From NCBI GenBank assembly GCA_019096155.1, contig JAHCVI010000006.1, positions 2,224,906-2,288,905 on the forward strand: 64,000 nt of DNA. The letters run 5' to 3'. The DNA comes from Staphylotrichum longicolle (lineage: Eukaryota; Ascomycota; Sordariomycetes; Sordariales; Chaetomiaceae). The notes beneath the pieces were generated by a model. That model saw only the letters and a program-made list of their open reading frames with translations, searched no databases and was not told the origin of the DNA. Of the stretch, positions 1-11,527 are shown piece by piece. The position numbers and the translations under genes are program-made. Position 1 is the first letter of the stretch. Every line of letters starts with the position of its first letter.

Positions 1-464
1 CAGAACCAGGCGGCCAAGGTACACGACGCCCCAGTTTGTGGTGCCGATCTGGATGGCCGCACCGGCGGCCGTAAGCAGGCACGCGAGCCACAGCGCGGGT
101 TTGCGGCCGAAGAAATGGGCAAACGCGCCGGCGGTGATGGAGGACAGAAAGGCGCCCAGGGTGAGCAGAGAGCCGATGAGTTGTTGGAAGGTTCTCTGTT
201 GTGCTGGTGTTAGAAAGATGCTTGAAATAAGCAAGGCGTGGGTGGCCGGCTCACATCAATTCCGTAGCCGCCCCTGAGATTCGGATCCGGGTACCCAAAC
301 ACCTGGAGAAAGCCAGGCATGGCTTGAAGGCTGGCGAGGCAGGCGGAGTCAAGGCCATACTGCATGTTGGCCACGGCCACAATGGCGCACATCATCAGAC
401 ATTTTCTGTTTGCCCATAGTGATGTCTCTGGTAGGCGTAGCGTGGTATCCGTCGCCCCGGCCAT
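1..464 (-). CDS. MFS sugar transporter, N-terminal part (cut by window edge)
   Basis: This is the N-terminal part of a major facilitator superfamily transporter of the fungal sugar porter type, which moves sugars across the plasma membrane. The ATG is at 464-462. Exon 1 (464-255, 70 codons) ends at a GTGAGC donor, and exon 2 starts at 195 in the same phase and runs off the window. Exon 1 has a hydrophobic first helix followed by a loop ending GGYGID. Exon 2 carries the next helix and the hallmark loop between helices 2 and 3 (FGRKPAL), then a third helix ending YLGRLVL. Substrate cannot be told from this fragment. It could be a hexose, maltose or other sugar carrier. No lesion is visible. Confidence 0.85.
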
Positions 465-2775
465 CGTGTCTCCGTCAGCCTAGAAACTTTGCGATGTTGT
501 GGTCTGAGAGTGCTGTGATCGAGCAACAACGAGGTGGAAACCTGGGTCGAAAGAAGCTCAAACAGGAGCTTAATATCTGCAGTCGTATTGGGGCTCCAAC
601 TACCAGGGCGGGCCGAGCGTTGGGACTAGTTGGGGTCAACGGTCAGCTCCTCCTCGCAGAGACGCTGGCTCCGGTGTGGGGAAACTGCCGGGCGCCTTCT
701 CCCCGCAGCAGCTTGTCTCTGATCCTGCCCTGGTTTGTCAGAAGCAGTGACAAAATAAGCCTCCGGGAATAGTGTCACTCGAATCCTCCCGGCGCTCGGT
801 AGTTGAAAAACAACCGAACAGTGTCCCATGACAGATAAGACGTTGGCGCTTTGTTCGTCAACCAAACTTGCCTCAATCCCCCGCTCGAACTGGCTATGTT
901 AGCACTTGACACATTTCCACTTGTGTGATGGACAGCATGCCAGCTGCGGAAACCGGTGTCCACTTCTGTGACCCTTTCTCAGCTCTGGTGCTCGATACAC
1001 GACTTGGTTTACCTGTCCTAGGTCCGTCTTGTTCCCGTGTCAGCATGAGAGTTTGGGCCTAGGACAACTAACTCAAAGATGTGCTGAATGCGCACGGCTG
1101 GGTCAAACGGAGGCAAGGATAAAGTACCATGGTGTCCTTGACAACCTACGAGTCCATTAGCCCGGCCCGGATTCTGCGAAGCACAAAGTTGCAACAGACA
1201 CTGCCAGTATTAGCGGATCGGCAAGGAAGAGCGAAGACCTGCTATACTACCAACCTTGCAACGAGCCCTCTTCTAACTCCTTCTCATCCACTAGAAGGTA
1301 ATGGTGCTTATTCAAGGTTATGCAAAGCGGCTTGATGGCCATCATCCTTCTAGTCGAGTGCGCTGCCGAAGAGGCGGAGGCTGCCGTCAATCGGCCAAAG
1401 GACAAGCCGACATCTCGGAGTGTTCAGCACAATCGGTCAGGAACTGCGCGATGATGCCTCGCGGGGTCGGTTCATCATCAAGTGGAGTGCGTCTCAGAGT
1501 AAGTGGGCGACCCAGCTCGGGTTAGATTCAAGAGCGACTCGAGTCGCATCATTGCAATAACACTCGACTAGGAAGGGGATGCCGTAGAGCGTAGATAGGT
1601 AGCCACTCAAAGTGTGAGTGGCGTCGCACCGGTATTCTGGGGACCCAAACCAAAATCATGGAGATGCAGACTCGCCAAGAGAAATCACTGTCAACCAAGA
1701 CAAAAGCCCCTCTTGGTGTTTTCTTCAGCGTAAGAACCCGAGGCACAACAGGGCTTGGTGTGAACGGGCCTGTGCCCTGTGGTCTCTCCCTTCATCCCAT
1801 GTCCGGGGCGCGAAGCGCTTTTTTATAACGGACCTCGAGTCTCTCTGCACGCGGTCCACAGCCGGCATTCCAAAGGTAGAAGGAGTGGTTTCCCCTGGTC
1901 CACGAGCAATTATTGTCCAGGGCTGTTTGGGACCATGGCCGTTTGGGACCATGGCCGATGCTGCATGCGTGACTTCGTCTTCATATTCTGGGGCTGCGGC
2001 ATGCAAAAGCTGCCGTAAAGGATTGTTTACACCATGCTTTCTCATTTCCAGAATGTAAAACTGGCGAATGATCTGCATCGAGGTCGACTCGTGAATTCGA
2101 GATGCGGATGCGTCAAGTTCTTCGACGAGCAGGCCATAGAAAAGGATGGAATATCCGAGCCAGCATTTGGTCACCGCCACTGAAAGGCTGTTGGGGCGGT
2201 AAAAACGAGCGCCAAAAATCAAGGCATACGGGGCCTCGGGGGCCTACTGATGATGGAGAAGAGGGTTGAAGTTTGTTCTTTGTACATACATGTAATGTGT
2301 TTCGGTCACTTGAAATTGTTAGGAGATCTATGTAAGGGTGGGTTAGGGTTGTGCTTCGGTCTTTCATCCTCTCAGCCTGGAACTCCTTGAAAGTCACTGA
2401 ACAACGCAGCGGCCAAAAGGACGAGTCAAACAATCTAAGACATGATCAAACTCTGGCCCTTGGGCTTCTCGCAGAGCCTTACCCAGGGTCGGAGCTTTTC
2501 TGAGGGTTATTCAAACTCTCCGTCATCACTCAGTGCGAGCGATGCTGAGATCCAATGTTTAACAGAAAGGGGTATCATATTCTTTTGCACGGCATGGGAA
2601 ACAGCCACTGCCGACACATAATCTCCCATTGAATCTGTCTTCCTAGCCACAAAGACCCTAGTTTCCTCCACCACAACACCCCTGCATTATCCCATGCTTA
2701 ACAAACATTAAGCCAATAATCCATCCATTACACCCCACATACCCATCCAACCCTCGCTAGGACAGCAACGTCCAT
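465..2775. other. Intergenic, no gene recognised
   Basis: Short open frames occur on both strands (the longest at about 1725-2222, minus) but none shows a known motif, a signal peptide or convincing exon structure. A perfect 16-bp tandem duplication lies at 1925-1956. The left end must contain the promoter of the transporter gene. Confidence 0.5.
1925..1956. repeat. 16-bp perfect tandem duplication
   Basis: The unit gtttgggaccatggcc occurs twice in direct succession. It lies in non-coding DNA and has no visible function. Confidence 0.85.
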
Positions 2776-3050
2776 TTAGGCCTTAGTGGTGGTGGTGGTG
2801 GCAGCAGCCACGTTGGTACGGGTCTGCTGAAGGTTGATCGAGATGCCGGAGAGCCCGCTAATGCTGCCGCCGAGACCCTGGCGCTTGTGGAAGCGCTTGT
2901 TGGCCTGGGCGGTGGAAGTGGCGCCGGCGGTGACGACGGACACACCGGTGGGGAGAGTGACACCCCGAGGAGGGTGACACCGGAGGGAAGAGAGATGGTG
3001 ACCTGAGCCGAGGCGGCGGCGAAAAGAGCGGCGAAGATAGCGAACTGCAT
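2776..3050 (-). pseudogene. Small secreted protein gene with a one-base frameshift
   Basis: The ATG is at 3050-3048. The first 16 residues form a clean signal peptide (MQFAIFAALFAAASAQ), followed by VTISLPSGVTLL. At the G-run read on the minus strand (about 2963-2975) the sensible frame changes. Downstream, another frame gives LPTGVSVVTAGATSTAQ, then a dibasic KRFHKRQ stretch and a Thr-rich tail ending at TAA 2778-2776. The span of 275 nt is one base short of 92 codons. The dibasic KR sites suggest Kex2-like processing, so a small secreted peptide or effector-like protein is possible, but no family is recognised. The shift may be an indel error in a G homopolymer or a real null allele. If the frame does not change, a proline-rich tail follows instead. 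Confidence 0.6.
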
Positions 3051-3925
3051 TTTGGCGAGTTTGAAGGGTTTCAACGAGTGTAGTCTGAGGAGAGAAGTTT
3101 TGCGGCCCCCAAACTGTGCTAGACTAGGACTCAAATATATACCTGTTTCCTCAGCCTGGACGAACAAGTGTCCTCCCACTCCGGTCTTTCGTCATCTCAT
3201 GCAGTCCAGCCTCCGAAGCATCCGCCATGCACGGGGATACATGATGTGATGTCGTGGGGTATGTACGCGACTTGCAATGATGAGGTTTTGCCCGGGTCTT
3301 GAATTAGGAGTTCTAATTAGAGGTTGTGTGTTGGTCAAGTGTAAACCGCGAGTTAAAAGGCACGGCCGTCCTTGGTCTCGAGTCTTCAAAGGTCATGTCC
3401 TGCAGCTCGCAGTCATGTCCCAATGGCTTGGCATATGCGTCCTGTGCATGAAACTGTGCGCATGGCAGCCAGTTGAATCGAAACAGCATGCTGCAGTTGC
3501 AGGCCGGGTATTCGTTGGGTAAAAGTCAACATAAACCAGATACGCACAAGAAACTGCGCGTGGTGCGAGTCGCTTGCTTCAGTAGGCAAGGTAAGGTACC
3601 CTAATTACGCGACCTAGGTATCCATGAGGCCAGCCACACGGGGAAATTGGCCGACCGAGCCGGAAGAACCAATTTTTGGGCCCGATAACAGTGCTGCACC
3701 ATCGACGTCAAGGAGCAGATGCTAAGTAGGAGAACGGGTTTGTGAGATTTCCAACTTAAATGACATGTCAAACCAACAACAGTCACTGACGAAACAGTCA
3801 CTGATAGATCGCTGGAACAAAGGTCCGTCTGAATGCCCGGTGCTGGTCTCGGGCACACTAGAATTCCCGAAATAACCCTGTGGTTGGTAGTCTGATCATC
3901 GTCTCCCTTCGTCAAGTATCTCGGC
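3051..3925. other. Intergenic between secreted-protein and P450 genes
   Basis: This stretch holds the 5' flank of the small secreted protein gene, with an AT-rich aaatatat element around 3132-3140 that could be a TATA-like site about 85 bp upstream of the ATG, and the 3' flank of the P450 gene. No flavodoxin or reductase coding sequence is found downstream of the P450 stop codon. Confidence 0.5.
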
Positions 3926-5377
3926 TCAGCGCCTCCTCGGCTTGAGCTTGACATAGAACTCGACCGGCCGAATGTTAAACCACCCGTCCTGCTTCAACTG
4001 ATACTCAGGATCCACTGCCTCAAAGTCCACTCCCCGGATCAGTTTCGTCATCACGACCATGAGGAATTCCCAGGCCCAGTGCTTGCCAATGCACTCCCGC
4101 TTGCCGTTGCCAAACCACTTCTTTACCCCGGCGGGCAGCTGCTCAAAAGCCTCGCCCACCATACGCTCGGGCCGGAAAGCCAGGGGCTCTTCGAAGACGG
4201 CCGGATCGCGGTTGACGCCAGCCAGGACAATGATCATGGGCTGGTTGTGTGCGACCTGGTACTTGCCTCCTGCGAGGAGAACTGGGGACTCATCGCCAGG
4301 CTTGGGAATCGGCTCAATGTTGAAGCCCGGGGCGGCGCATGACAGGCGCAGTGTCTCCCGAACCAGCCCGGCGACGTAGTGCAGTTGCGATACATGCTCT
4401 TGTCGAAACGGCCCGTCGCCGATAACGGCATCAACCTCATCCCTCGCTCTGACGAGGGTGTCAGGGTTTTGGAGAAGGAACAAAATGCCTGCGGCGATGG
4501 CGCAGGGGGCGGTGCTGCTGCCGATCGGCATAGACACGATTTCGTCGATTACCTGCGACTCGGTAAGGGCCTTGCCAGTCTCGGGGTCTTTGGCGTTCAT
4601 CAATGTCCAAAGTAGGTCACGCCGCTCCGAAGGGTGTTCCTGGCGGTCCTTGACCAGTTCCGCAGCGAACGTCCGCATTGTTTTGTCGCCTTCTTGAGCT
4701 TGCCACCGTACACCAGCCAATGAGCAGCTTTGGCCTATTCGGCGCTTCATTGCCTCGGAAGTCGAGTCCTCCATTGCCCTAAGCAGTGGGTGTTCTGGGC
4801 CAGTTAGGCTGTTCAGCTTCTTGCCAAACAAAGTCAGGACCGTTGCCTCGACGTTCAGCCGGTTAAGGTCGTCCAGCGGCCGAATCCGGTTCTCGGGGTC
4901 GAGGCCATGCCATTTTGTAATCAGCTCGTCTGTGCACCGGACGACTTCGTCGAAGTGCGTTGCGATCGTCCCGGGTGCGAGTTGTGGCGCGATGATACGA
5001 TGGCTCACGCCCCAGCTTTCTTCATGGTCGAAGGCAGTGAAGAGAGCATCATGAACGGCGTATCGAATCTCGACAATGGGCCCTCCGACGTATTTTCGAA
5101 ACCGCTTCTCGTCACAGATTTCCTCGGCCAGGGCAGCGCTGGCGACAAACACGATGCGATGGCCCAGCACCTTGATTTGGAAGATCTCGCCTGCAGCCAG
5201 CGACCGGGAACGATCAAGTCAGTTCTCAGCCGTCTTCCTGATTTCGCAAGCTTCAGTGTCCCACTCACCATACTTCTCAGCGAGGGTCTTCAGCGACCAC
5301 CATGTGTTATTGGGGTCGACATCGAAGATGTTGCCCAGCAAGGGGACGCCTGGGGGCTGCGGAATAGATGTCGACAT
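3926..5377 (-). CDS. Cytochrome P450, CYP505-like heme domain without reductase
   Basis: The start is ATG 5377-5375. Exon 1 is 5377-5269 and exon 2 is 5190-3926, joined by a 78-nt GTGAGT/CAG intron in phase 1, giving about 457 residues. The N-terminus (PQPPGVPLLGNIFDVD) and overall pattern resemble the heme domain of self-sufficient fatty-acid hydroxylases (CYP505/P450foxy, BM3-like). Present are the ExxR motif (ETLR), a PERF-like FRPERM, and the cysteine heme loop FGNGKRECIGK. The I-helix reads PIGSSTAP where BM3-type enzymes have an A-G-H-E-T-T pattern: the acidic residue is replaced by Ser while a Thr remains. The protein ends about 55 residues after the heme loop at KLKPRRR, so the usual FMN/FAD reductase half is absent and electrons would have to come from a separate reductase. 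Substrate is unknown. It may belong to a separate family related to CYP505. Confidence 0.88.
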
Positions 5378-5981
5378 GATGACCGATGGGCAAACGGATG
5401 ACGATGAGTATGCTTAGTGGTCTCAGTTTGCGGGAAGCGTCATCTTAAGGCTGGGGGTAGCGAAGGAAGCGCAGTGGCTGGGAACTTGTGAGACACCAAA
5501 AATGACCAGACCCACGATCACCCGCAAATTCAACGATTCCGCATTCCAGGGGGGCCATGGCCGCTGGTCGCCGAAGCTGCAACCGGGCGCCATTGCCAAT
5601 GAGCGGTGCAGTCGCTGTTTGGTGGATGCGTCGTTGCTGCGAGTAGATTGGTGTCGTCGACCAGTCAGCGGCGACTCGAAGTCGTCGGAGCTGAGACATG
5701 CGTCGAGCTTACCCTGACGCGTCGAGCTGTGGCGGCCCGAAGCCGGGATGATCGGCGGCCTTGACCAATCATGTGTGAGATTCTGCTGTCGATCCAAGCA
5801 AAGCGTGGGCCTTTCTGCTTTTCAGCTGCCACACACGGTGACGAGGACTTCACAAAGTCACAGCAGAGGAAGACAAAGCCCCGGTTGGTGAATCAAAACA
5901 CGGACAGGTGAGCAATCTCTCGGAGACTGCAAGTAGGTGATGTTAGAGAACGAATTCGACAAGATTAGGCTGCAACAAACA
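5378..5981. other. Intergenic, promoter side of P450 gene
   Basis: About 600 bp upstream of the P450 start and downstream of the receptor gene. No coding signal stands out on either strand. Confidence 0.5.
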
Positions 5982-7436
5982 TCACTTTGTCCAGCTTTCG
6001 GAACGTTGATGCACCCCGTCTTTCCCAACCCACTCAAGCCGCGAGCCGGCCCGCTGCCCGAAATAGGCTCCGTTTTCCTCCATTCCCATCCCTTTGCCCC
6101 TGCTTCCAAGGTGAATTGTATCATTGCTCTCCAGGTCCTCAAATCGATGTTCAGTCGTGACGTGGATTTCTTTTGTGATGAAGATTTGTCCCAGCAGCTG
6201 GGAAGCCGTCGCCACCATGGGACCCCAAAACACTGGGATACTGGCACAAATGCACGCAGATGCTGTCTCGAGTCCGGCCATGACGATCGTGATGGCGCCG
6301 TACCAAGTCGGGTCGAATGTCGGGTACGTCGCGGCTTGGTGCTCAATGGTAGTTGCAAATCGCCAAACAGAGAAGACGTTGACACTTGAAGTTGTCAGCA
6401 GGCTTGCACAATCTCTCGACGGCATGCGGCCCACTTACACTGTGCCCATGACAATGATGCCGACGAGTCCAAGCCTCGTCCTTCCGTGAGCGCCGGGCTG
6501 AAAGTAAAGCGGAATGGGCAATGCCATGACAACCAGGTCGAGCATCATGTTCACCGCCGCATGACTCTCATAGGTGGCCTTGAACACCTTGACAGACTGC
6601 GACCCGTACCCGTAGCACTTGAGCCCAGAAATGTCCTGTTGGTAAAACACGGTCCAGTAATCCGAGACCGGAACACACGGAACCCAGGCCATAACGGAAT
6701 AGGCGATACCCCAGAGGGTGATGAAGACAACAAGGGCGTGGCACACTCGGTACAACACAGCCCCTTTCGAGTAGAGGCGCATGTACTGAAGGAGGAGTGA
6801 GATCTTGATAAGAGCAGCGGACATCGCATAGGATCCGTTGAGAACATAGAAGCTCTGTCGCGAAGTGTCAGCAGCGTGCTCTGTTCCGTTCCAATTCTGG
6901 GTTTGCATTGAAGACGGACATGAATGAAGGCCGAAGCTTTGTCCAAGTCCAGAAGCAGCAAGTGCTGTCCCAACCCCTTGGAAGTTGCTGGCCCGGGCCA
7001 CGTTAGCCTTGGTCACGGCTCGCCGTCAGGCCTTTGTATCCGAGATTGTCAACCCACCGACACATATGCTAATCATGCCGACCGACATTGTCAACTGCCC
7101 TTCGGTCAGCGCTGTCGATATGAGCAGGCCCAAACAGAGCATATGAACAACATACCAAGGACAACACCACAAACAGATCGTCCCACCCAGGGGCCTTGAT
7201 CACACGGAATCTCACGAACAGCCTGACGGCGACGCAAGCCCACGCCATCAGCTGGAAAGGCGATAGGCATCAGTGAACGCAACACACCGTCGCTTTGGGA
7301 AATTCGCCCTTACAGTGAAGGCAATGCACAAACCCCAAATGGTCCCACGTTTGTTGATCGAGGGCGTGGCCTCGCCAAAGTTGTCAGCTGCTCCAATGAG
7401 ACCCATCAGGGTCTCATCGTCCCCGAAAAGACCCAT
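5982..7436 (-). CDS. Seven-helix membrane protein with fungal rhodopsin-like (PTH11/SAT4-like) domain
   Basis: This is an integral plasma-membrane protein of the large Pezizomycotina family related to Pth11-type receptors. The start is ATG 7436-7434. Exon 1 (7436-7314) and exon 2 (7251-7156) are clear and join in phase 0. Exon 2 carries the family signature with VRFRVIKAPGWDDLFVVLSL. The middle exons, about 7130-6900, are not resolved with certainty. The long following exon encodes FYVLNGSYAMSAALIKISLLLQYMRLY and further helices, ending at a GTAAGT donor near 6437. The last exon (about 6390-5982) holds a final helix and a charged cytoplasmic tail. I saw no CFEM cysteine domain at the N-terminus. 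A role in sensing is inferred from the family only. It lies beside a P450 and the transporter, but no functional link is shown. Confidence 0.8.
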
Positions 7437-9321
7437 GACTGTCTAAATATCAAGACAAAGCACCCAATCTCTTTCTCAGAATCCCAAATGCGTGTTTGGT
7501 CGGGCGGCTGAGGCGTGGGATTGTCCAGTCGTCCAGACGAGGGCTCGAAGAACCAGCTGAGCCTCTCAATCTTGCGAAGTCTCAAGCGGTTCCGTCCAGT
7601 TTCAATTCGATGCCTGTCAGGCCTGAAGGCTATAATGTGTGATTATCGTCAACTGCAGCAAAATTGCGGAGGTGTAGACTATCGCTACCACTCCTGAGAG
7701 GCGATCCTCGCACCCATAATTAGCGGCGAAAACCAACATGCGGAGGGGGCCCCGATGTCGACGACCGCGGAGAGCGTGAGCGCCAAAGATATGGTCACCA
7801 ACTCGCACCCATTTTCCATTCCAGTGGCACATGTGACTGAGCTACCCCTCTCTCTTCAACAGCAAGGCGGCCTTTGCGGCGTATATACTGCCATCTTGCG
7901 GCGGTTCGCCCTTGCTAGGCGATGCACGCTATAACTCTTCAGCGTTTTGGGGCACATCGTGGCCTGAGCGTGGCTTGGCAAACAGTGGACCGATGTCGAA
8001 AATTGGTGTTTGGATCATCCGTGCACCAGACGTGCATGTTTCAATGTGGCACCCCTTGGTCCATCTGGGTTCATTTAGGGGCCCAAGCGGGCCCAAGCGG
8101 CGCAGCAATTGCAACTCAACAGGACCAACAAGTCTCATCGTGCCGCAACCCCGTCAGCGTTGCATGTGACGAGAATTCGTGCCACGCTCGGTTAGCACGC
8201 CAGACAAGAAGCCTTCTTGAGAGAACGCGTGTCAAACTCTTGTCCCGTGTTTGAATATGAATCGGTGGTACGGGGTAAAATAATCCGAAAATGCCACGAA
8301 AAATGCAGTGCCGTTCATCCTGTCACACTCACACCATTGACTGCATGTAGCGAAGAGCCAGCTAGGAATACGGGGTACTCGTCTTGACTGGTCATACACA
8401 GTACAGGCCATAATGCAGTCTAGGTAAGGTACTTGAGCTGCAGAAAAGCACCAGCCAGAGGAACCGAAACCCGAAGCAGCTGCACACGCTTTTCAATCCA
8501 TGAGATGCACTATTCACATAACCAGCAGTGTCCATGGATCGTGGAGACGGTCTCTTTCGACTTGATGTCTCGCAGCATTGCAACATCATCTTGCTCCTCT
8601 TCTTGTGTACCCCACATACTCGGTACTAATCCTGCTTTCAAGCGCACGACTGGCGAAAGTGGACGCTGCACGCCTTCAACTCCCACGCGGATTTGCTGGT
8701 CCTCCTACAAAGGTGGATTTATTAGTCCAGTTGAGCAGCGCCATTGGAAGCGCCCAGCCTTTCAAGACTCCTGTTGTGGGTTGTGGACGACGGAGTCATG
8801 CGTAGGATGACAACCCTGGTTCCAAGCTTGCCAAATGGATGGAGCACTAGTGGACTCCTGAGGGCAGTATTCCAGAAGTTATCGAGATTGAAAGGGTTGT
8901 CCTCAACGCTGTCCACGGGAAATAGAGTCCAGACATCCCAAAGGAATCGTTAGATGACCGTCATGGGCCTTTGGCACCAAGTGGTGGGACTGCTTTGGCA
9001 AATGCCGGCTCAAAGGCTGGGGTGACCGGACTTTTGCTCCAATGTTATCAAGGATAATGTGTTACGCAACAAATTATCCGCCATCCCGTCTGGGGGCCGA
9101 ACTGTTGGTTCAAGTCGGAACGCGGCCCATCCTTCATCCAGCGGACCAGGGGAGAGTGCAACCCAATCAGGAAAATGCTGGTTCCAATGAAGTTGCCGGG
9201 TCAAACATCCATCGTGGCTGATCCACTTCCTTTGCTCGGCGTCAGATTGCCGTGTTGGTAGGCAAAATGCAAACATTTCCGACTCTTCCATGGCGTGTGT
9301 TCAGAAACTCCTGCCCAAGAG
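7437..9321. other. Intergenic, no gene recognised
   Basis: About 1.9 kb between two divergently oriented genes (receptor minus, glycosyltransferase plus), so both promoters must lie here. Only short frames without motifs are present. A 10-bp unit gcccaagcgg is duplicated at 8081-8100. Confidence 0.5.
8081..8100. repeat. 10-bp tandem duplication
   Basis: Two perfect copies of gcccaagcgg in non-coding DNA. No visible function. Confidence 0.7.
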
Positions 9322-10893
9322 ATGAAGAGGTGCCGGAGTTGTTCCTCTCCTGGAGTAATGGGGTGGTCGCGACACCGGTTGAACAAGCGACTCGGACGCA
9401 CCTCTGCGATTCTCCTCGTTCTTCCTCTTGGATTGCTTGTTCTCTTTTACTTTGGCCGTGATTCGCCCCCGCCTCCTGAGTTTTATCCCTTCGAGACGTC
9501 GAGCGGTTTCTCCCCCGTCGCCCATCATGACGCCCAAAACATGACAGCCAGCGAGCTGTGTGCTTCTTTTCCCCGCCACCTAATGCAGAGCATTCAGCCT
9601 GTCTTAAAGATGGGTCACGGCGAAAACCGCGAGATGATTGATGCGCAATTCAAAAGTGTATCGGCGTGCTTCGACTCGGAAGAGCTTCTCGTCTTCTCAG
9701 ATCTCAACGAGCGAGTCCACGGCCACCATGCAATCGATGTCCTCGCAACCCTCCCCCGAGCCTATCGCGACAGCGACGACGAGGGCAGCGCAAATTCCGA
9801 TTACGCGAACTACGAAACCATGAAGACGCTGGCTCGCGAGGGCAAGCTGACCGTCGACAACGATCCGGCCAGAGGCAAGAATGGGTGGCGCCTAGACAAA
9901 TACAAGTTCCTCGCAGGAGTCGAGCGGGCTTGGGTCATGCGACCGGGGCGCGACTTTTACGTCTTCTACGAGTCCGACACGTACATTTCGTGGGACAACA
10001 TGTTCCGTTTCCTCTCAACGCTCGACCCGAACGTTGCGCTCTACATGGGCAGCCCATCCCCCGGACGACACGATGAGAAGCGGAAGGTGGACACATGGTT
10101 TGCAAACGGTGGGCCTGGGTTTGTGCTCTCCAGAGGGGCCATGGAGAAACTCTTTGCGCGCCGGTCATCGCGGGTCAGCGCTCAGTTCACTGACCCTCCA
10201 TTCTCGCTCAAGTGGTTGGACTTGGTGAGAAATGACCCTTGCGGAGACTCAATTCTGGGGTGGGCATTGTGGAACGCCAATGTCCCCTTGAGTGGCTTCT
10301 TCCCCCTGTTCAACACATACGCGGCTCATTCCCTTCCCTTCACGGAGCGGTTGTGGTGTCAACCGTTCCTAACCATGCACAAGCTCACTCCTAACGACAT
10401 GATAAGTCTTTGGCGGTGGGAGAACGAGCGGCGGAAGCTAGAGCGGCCCCTTCTGTACTCGGATCTTTACGAATTCCATCCGGTGGCATCCGCCAATGTC
10501 CGACACGACTGGGACAACACAAACTGGGACCGCCTGGCGCCGGGTCGAGATATGTACACCGACACACTACAGGCATGCAAGGAGGCGTGTGAGGCCAGTG
10601 CTCCGTGCCTCCAATACCACTGGCAGGGGGAGCACATGAGGAAGTGCGTGTTGCAACAGTTCATCAACTTTGGAGTTGCAAGAGACCCGGAAACCGTGCA
10701 GAGGAAGGTACCGGTTCCCGAGAGCAGCAGAGGGAAAGCCGACAAAAATCAAAAGGAACAGCAATTCAGAACTGTTGAGGAGGATTTTAGTTACACGAGT
10801 GGCTGGATCAAGTCGCGAATTGATCAGTGGGTCAAGGATCACACATGTGTTACCCCTGAATGGGTCTACCCCAGCATCGAGCGGCACTACTGA
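9322..10893 (+). CDS. GT31-like type II membrane glycosyltransferase with C-terminal apple-like segment
   Basis: A single exon encodes 523 residues from ATG 9322. A GTG codon 27 nt upstream also lies in frame, but the ATG is followed by a basic stretch and one transmembrane helix (AILLVLPLGLLVLFYFG), the layout of a Golgi type II membrane enzyme. The lumenal part resembles fungal Fringe/GT31-like proteins: an ELLVFSDLNE strand, a KYKFLAGVERAW helix, the acidic metal/sugar-nucleotide motif in FYVFYESDTYISW, and a GGPGFVLSRGAMEKLF segment. Near the C-terminus a cysteine-rich stretch (ACKEACEASAPCLQYHW, then RKCVLQQ) looks like an apple/PAN-type region. Donor and acceptor sugars are unknown. A second, broken member of the same family lies at 42889-44409, so the window holds two paralogues. 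Confidence 0.82.
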   Translation: MKRCRSCSSPGVMGWSRHRLNKRLGRTSAILLVLPLGLLVLFYFGRDSPPPPEFYPFETSSGFSPVAHHDAQNMTASELCASFPRHLMQSIQPVLKMGHGENREMIDAQFKSVSACFDSEELLVFSDLNERVHGHHAIDVLATLPRAYRDSDDEGSANSDYANYETMKTLAREGKLTVDNDPARGKNGWRLDKYKFLAGVERAWVMRPGRDFYVFYESDTYISWDNMFRFLSTLDPNVALYMGSPSPGRHDEKRKVDTWFANGGPGFVLSRGAMEKLFARRSSRVSAQFTDPPFSLKWLDLVRNDPCGDSILGWALWNANVPLSGFFPLFNTYAAHSLPFTERLWCQPFLTMHKLTPNDMISLWRWENERRKLERPLLYSDLYEFHPVASANVRHDWDNTNWDRLAPGRDMYTDTLQACKEACEASAPCLQYHWQGEHMRKCVLQQFINFGVARDPETVQRKVPVPESSRGKADKNQKEQQFRTVEEDFSYTSGWIKSRIDQWVKDHTCVTPEWVYPSIERHY

Positions 10894-11527
10894 AGCTCAA
10901 GGAGGCAAGAGCACGAATGAGCCGATCTTCTCAAAGAATTACCGTAATTTAAGATTGACGACGGATAAAGAAATGTGATTCGTATCTGGTGATTCTGGTC
11001 ACATTCATCTCCTCACATAACATTTGTCGACAGGAGGTTGTGCCGCAAGCCCGTGGGAGATGACCAAGGTACACAGTCGGTGGACACACTATTGTCATGG
11101 CATGATGGCTAATTGTATGCATCAAAGAACGAGAGATGTAGCTCGCTGTGTCTCTTCTCTTTTCCACCAAAGGGGCAGCAGGTAGCTTTAACCCCTTGTC
11201 CGCTTGTTTTGACTGTAACCTTAGGGCCCACTCAGACTGACCATTCTCGGATCATGCACTACAAACCCGAGGTCCCAATCTCATGTACGGAGCAAGCTTC
11301 GTTTCCGTTTTTGATCGACAGCTCGAAGGGCATCCCCCATCGAAAACTTTGACCGGCACATACTAGCTCGCACCAGACATAGGTGGATCAATCTGAATGT
11401 CTATAATACCGATACACCTCTCATGTCCCGAGCAACAAATGTCAGGTACCTGGGGTTCTTTGTAATTTTTTTGTTGGGTCTCCATCTTGGGGACCTGATT
11501 AATGTATCATACAATGTGGGCGTCTAA
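10894..11527. other. Intergenic between convergent genes
   Basis: The 3' flanks of the GT31-like gene (plus) and the MHYT gene (minus). No coding signal and no recognisable element. Confidence 0.5.

Noticed and set aside
1725..2222. Minus-strand open frame of 165 codons
   Set aside because: No motif, signal or exon partner, and it overlaps plus-strand frames of similar quality. Treated as chance.
3601..3954. Reductase domain downstream of the P450
   Set aside because: The translated region has none of the flavodoxin or FAD/NADPH motifs.
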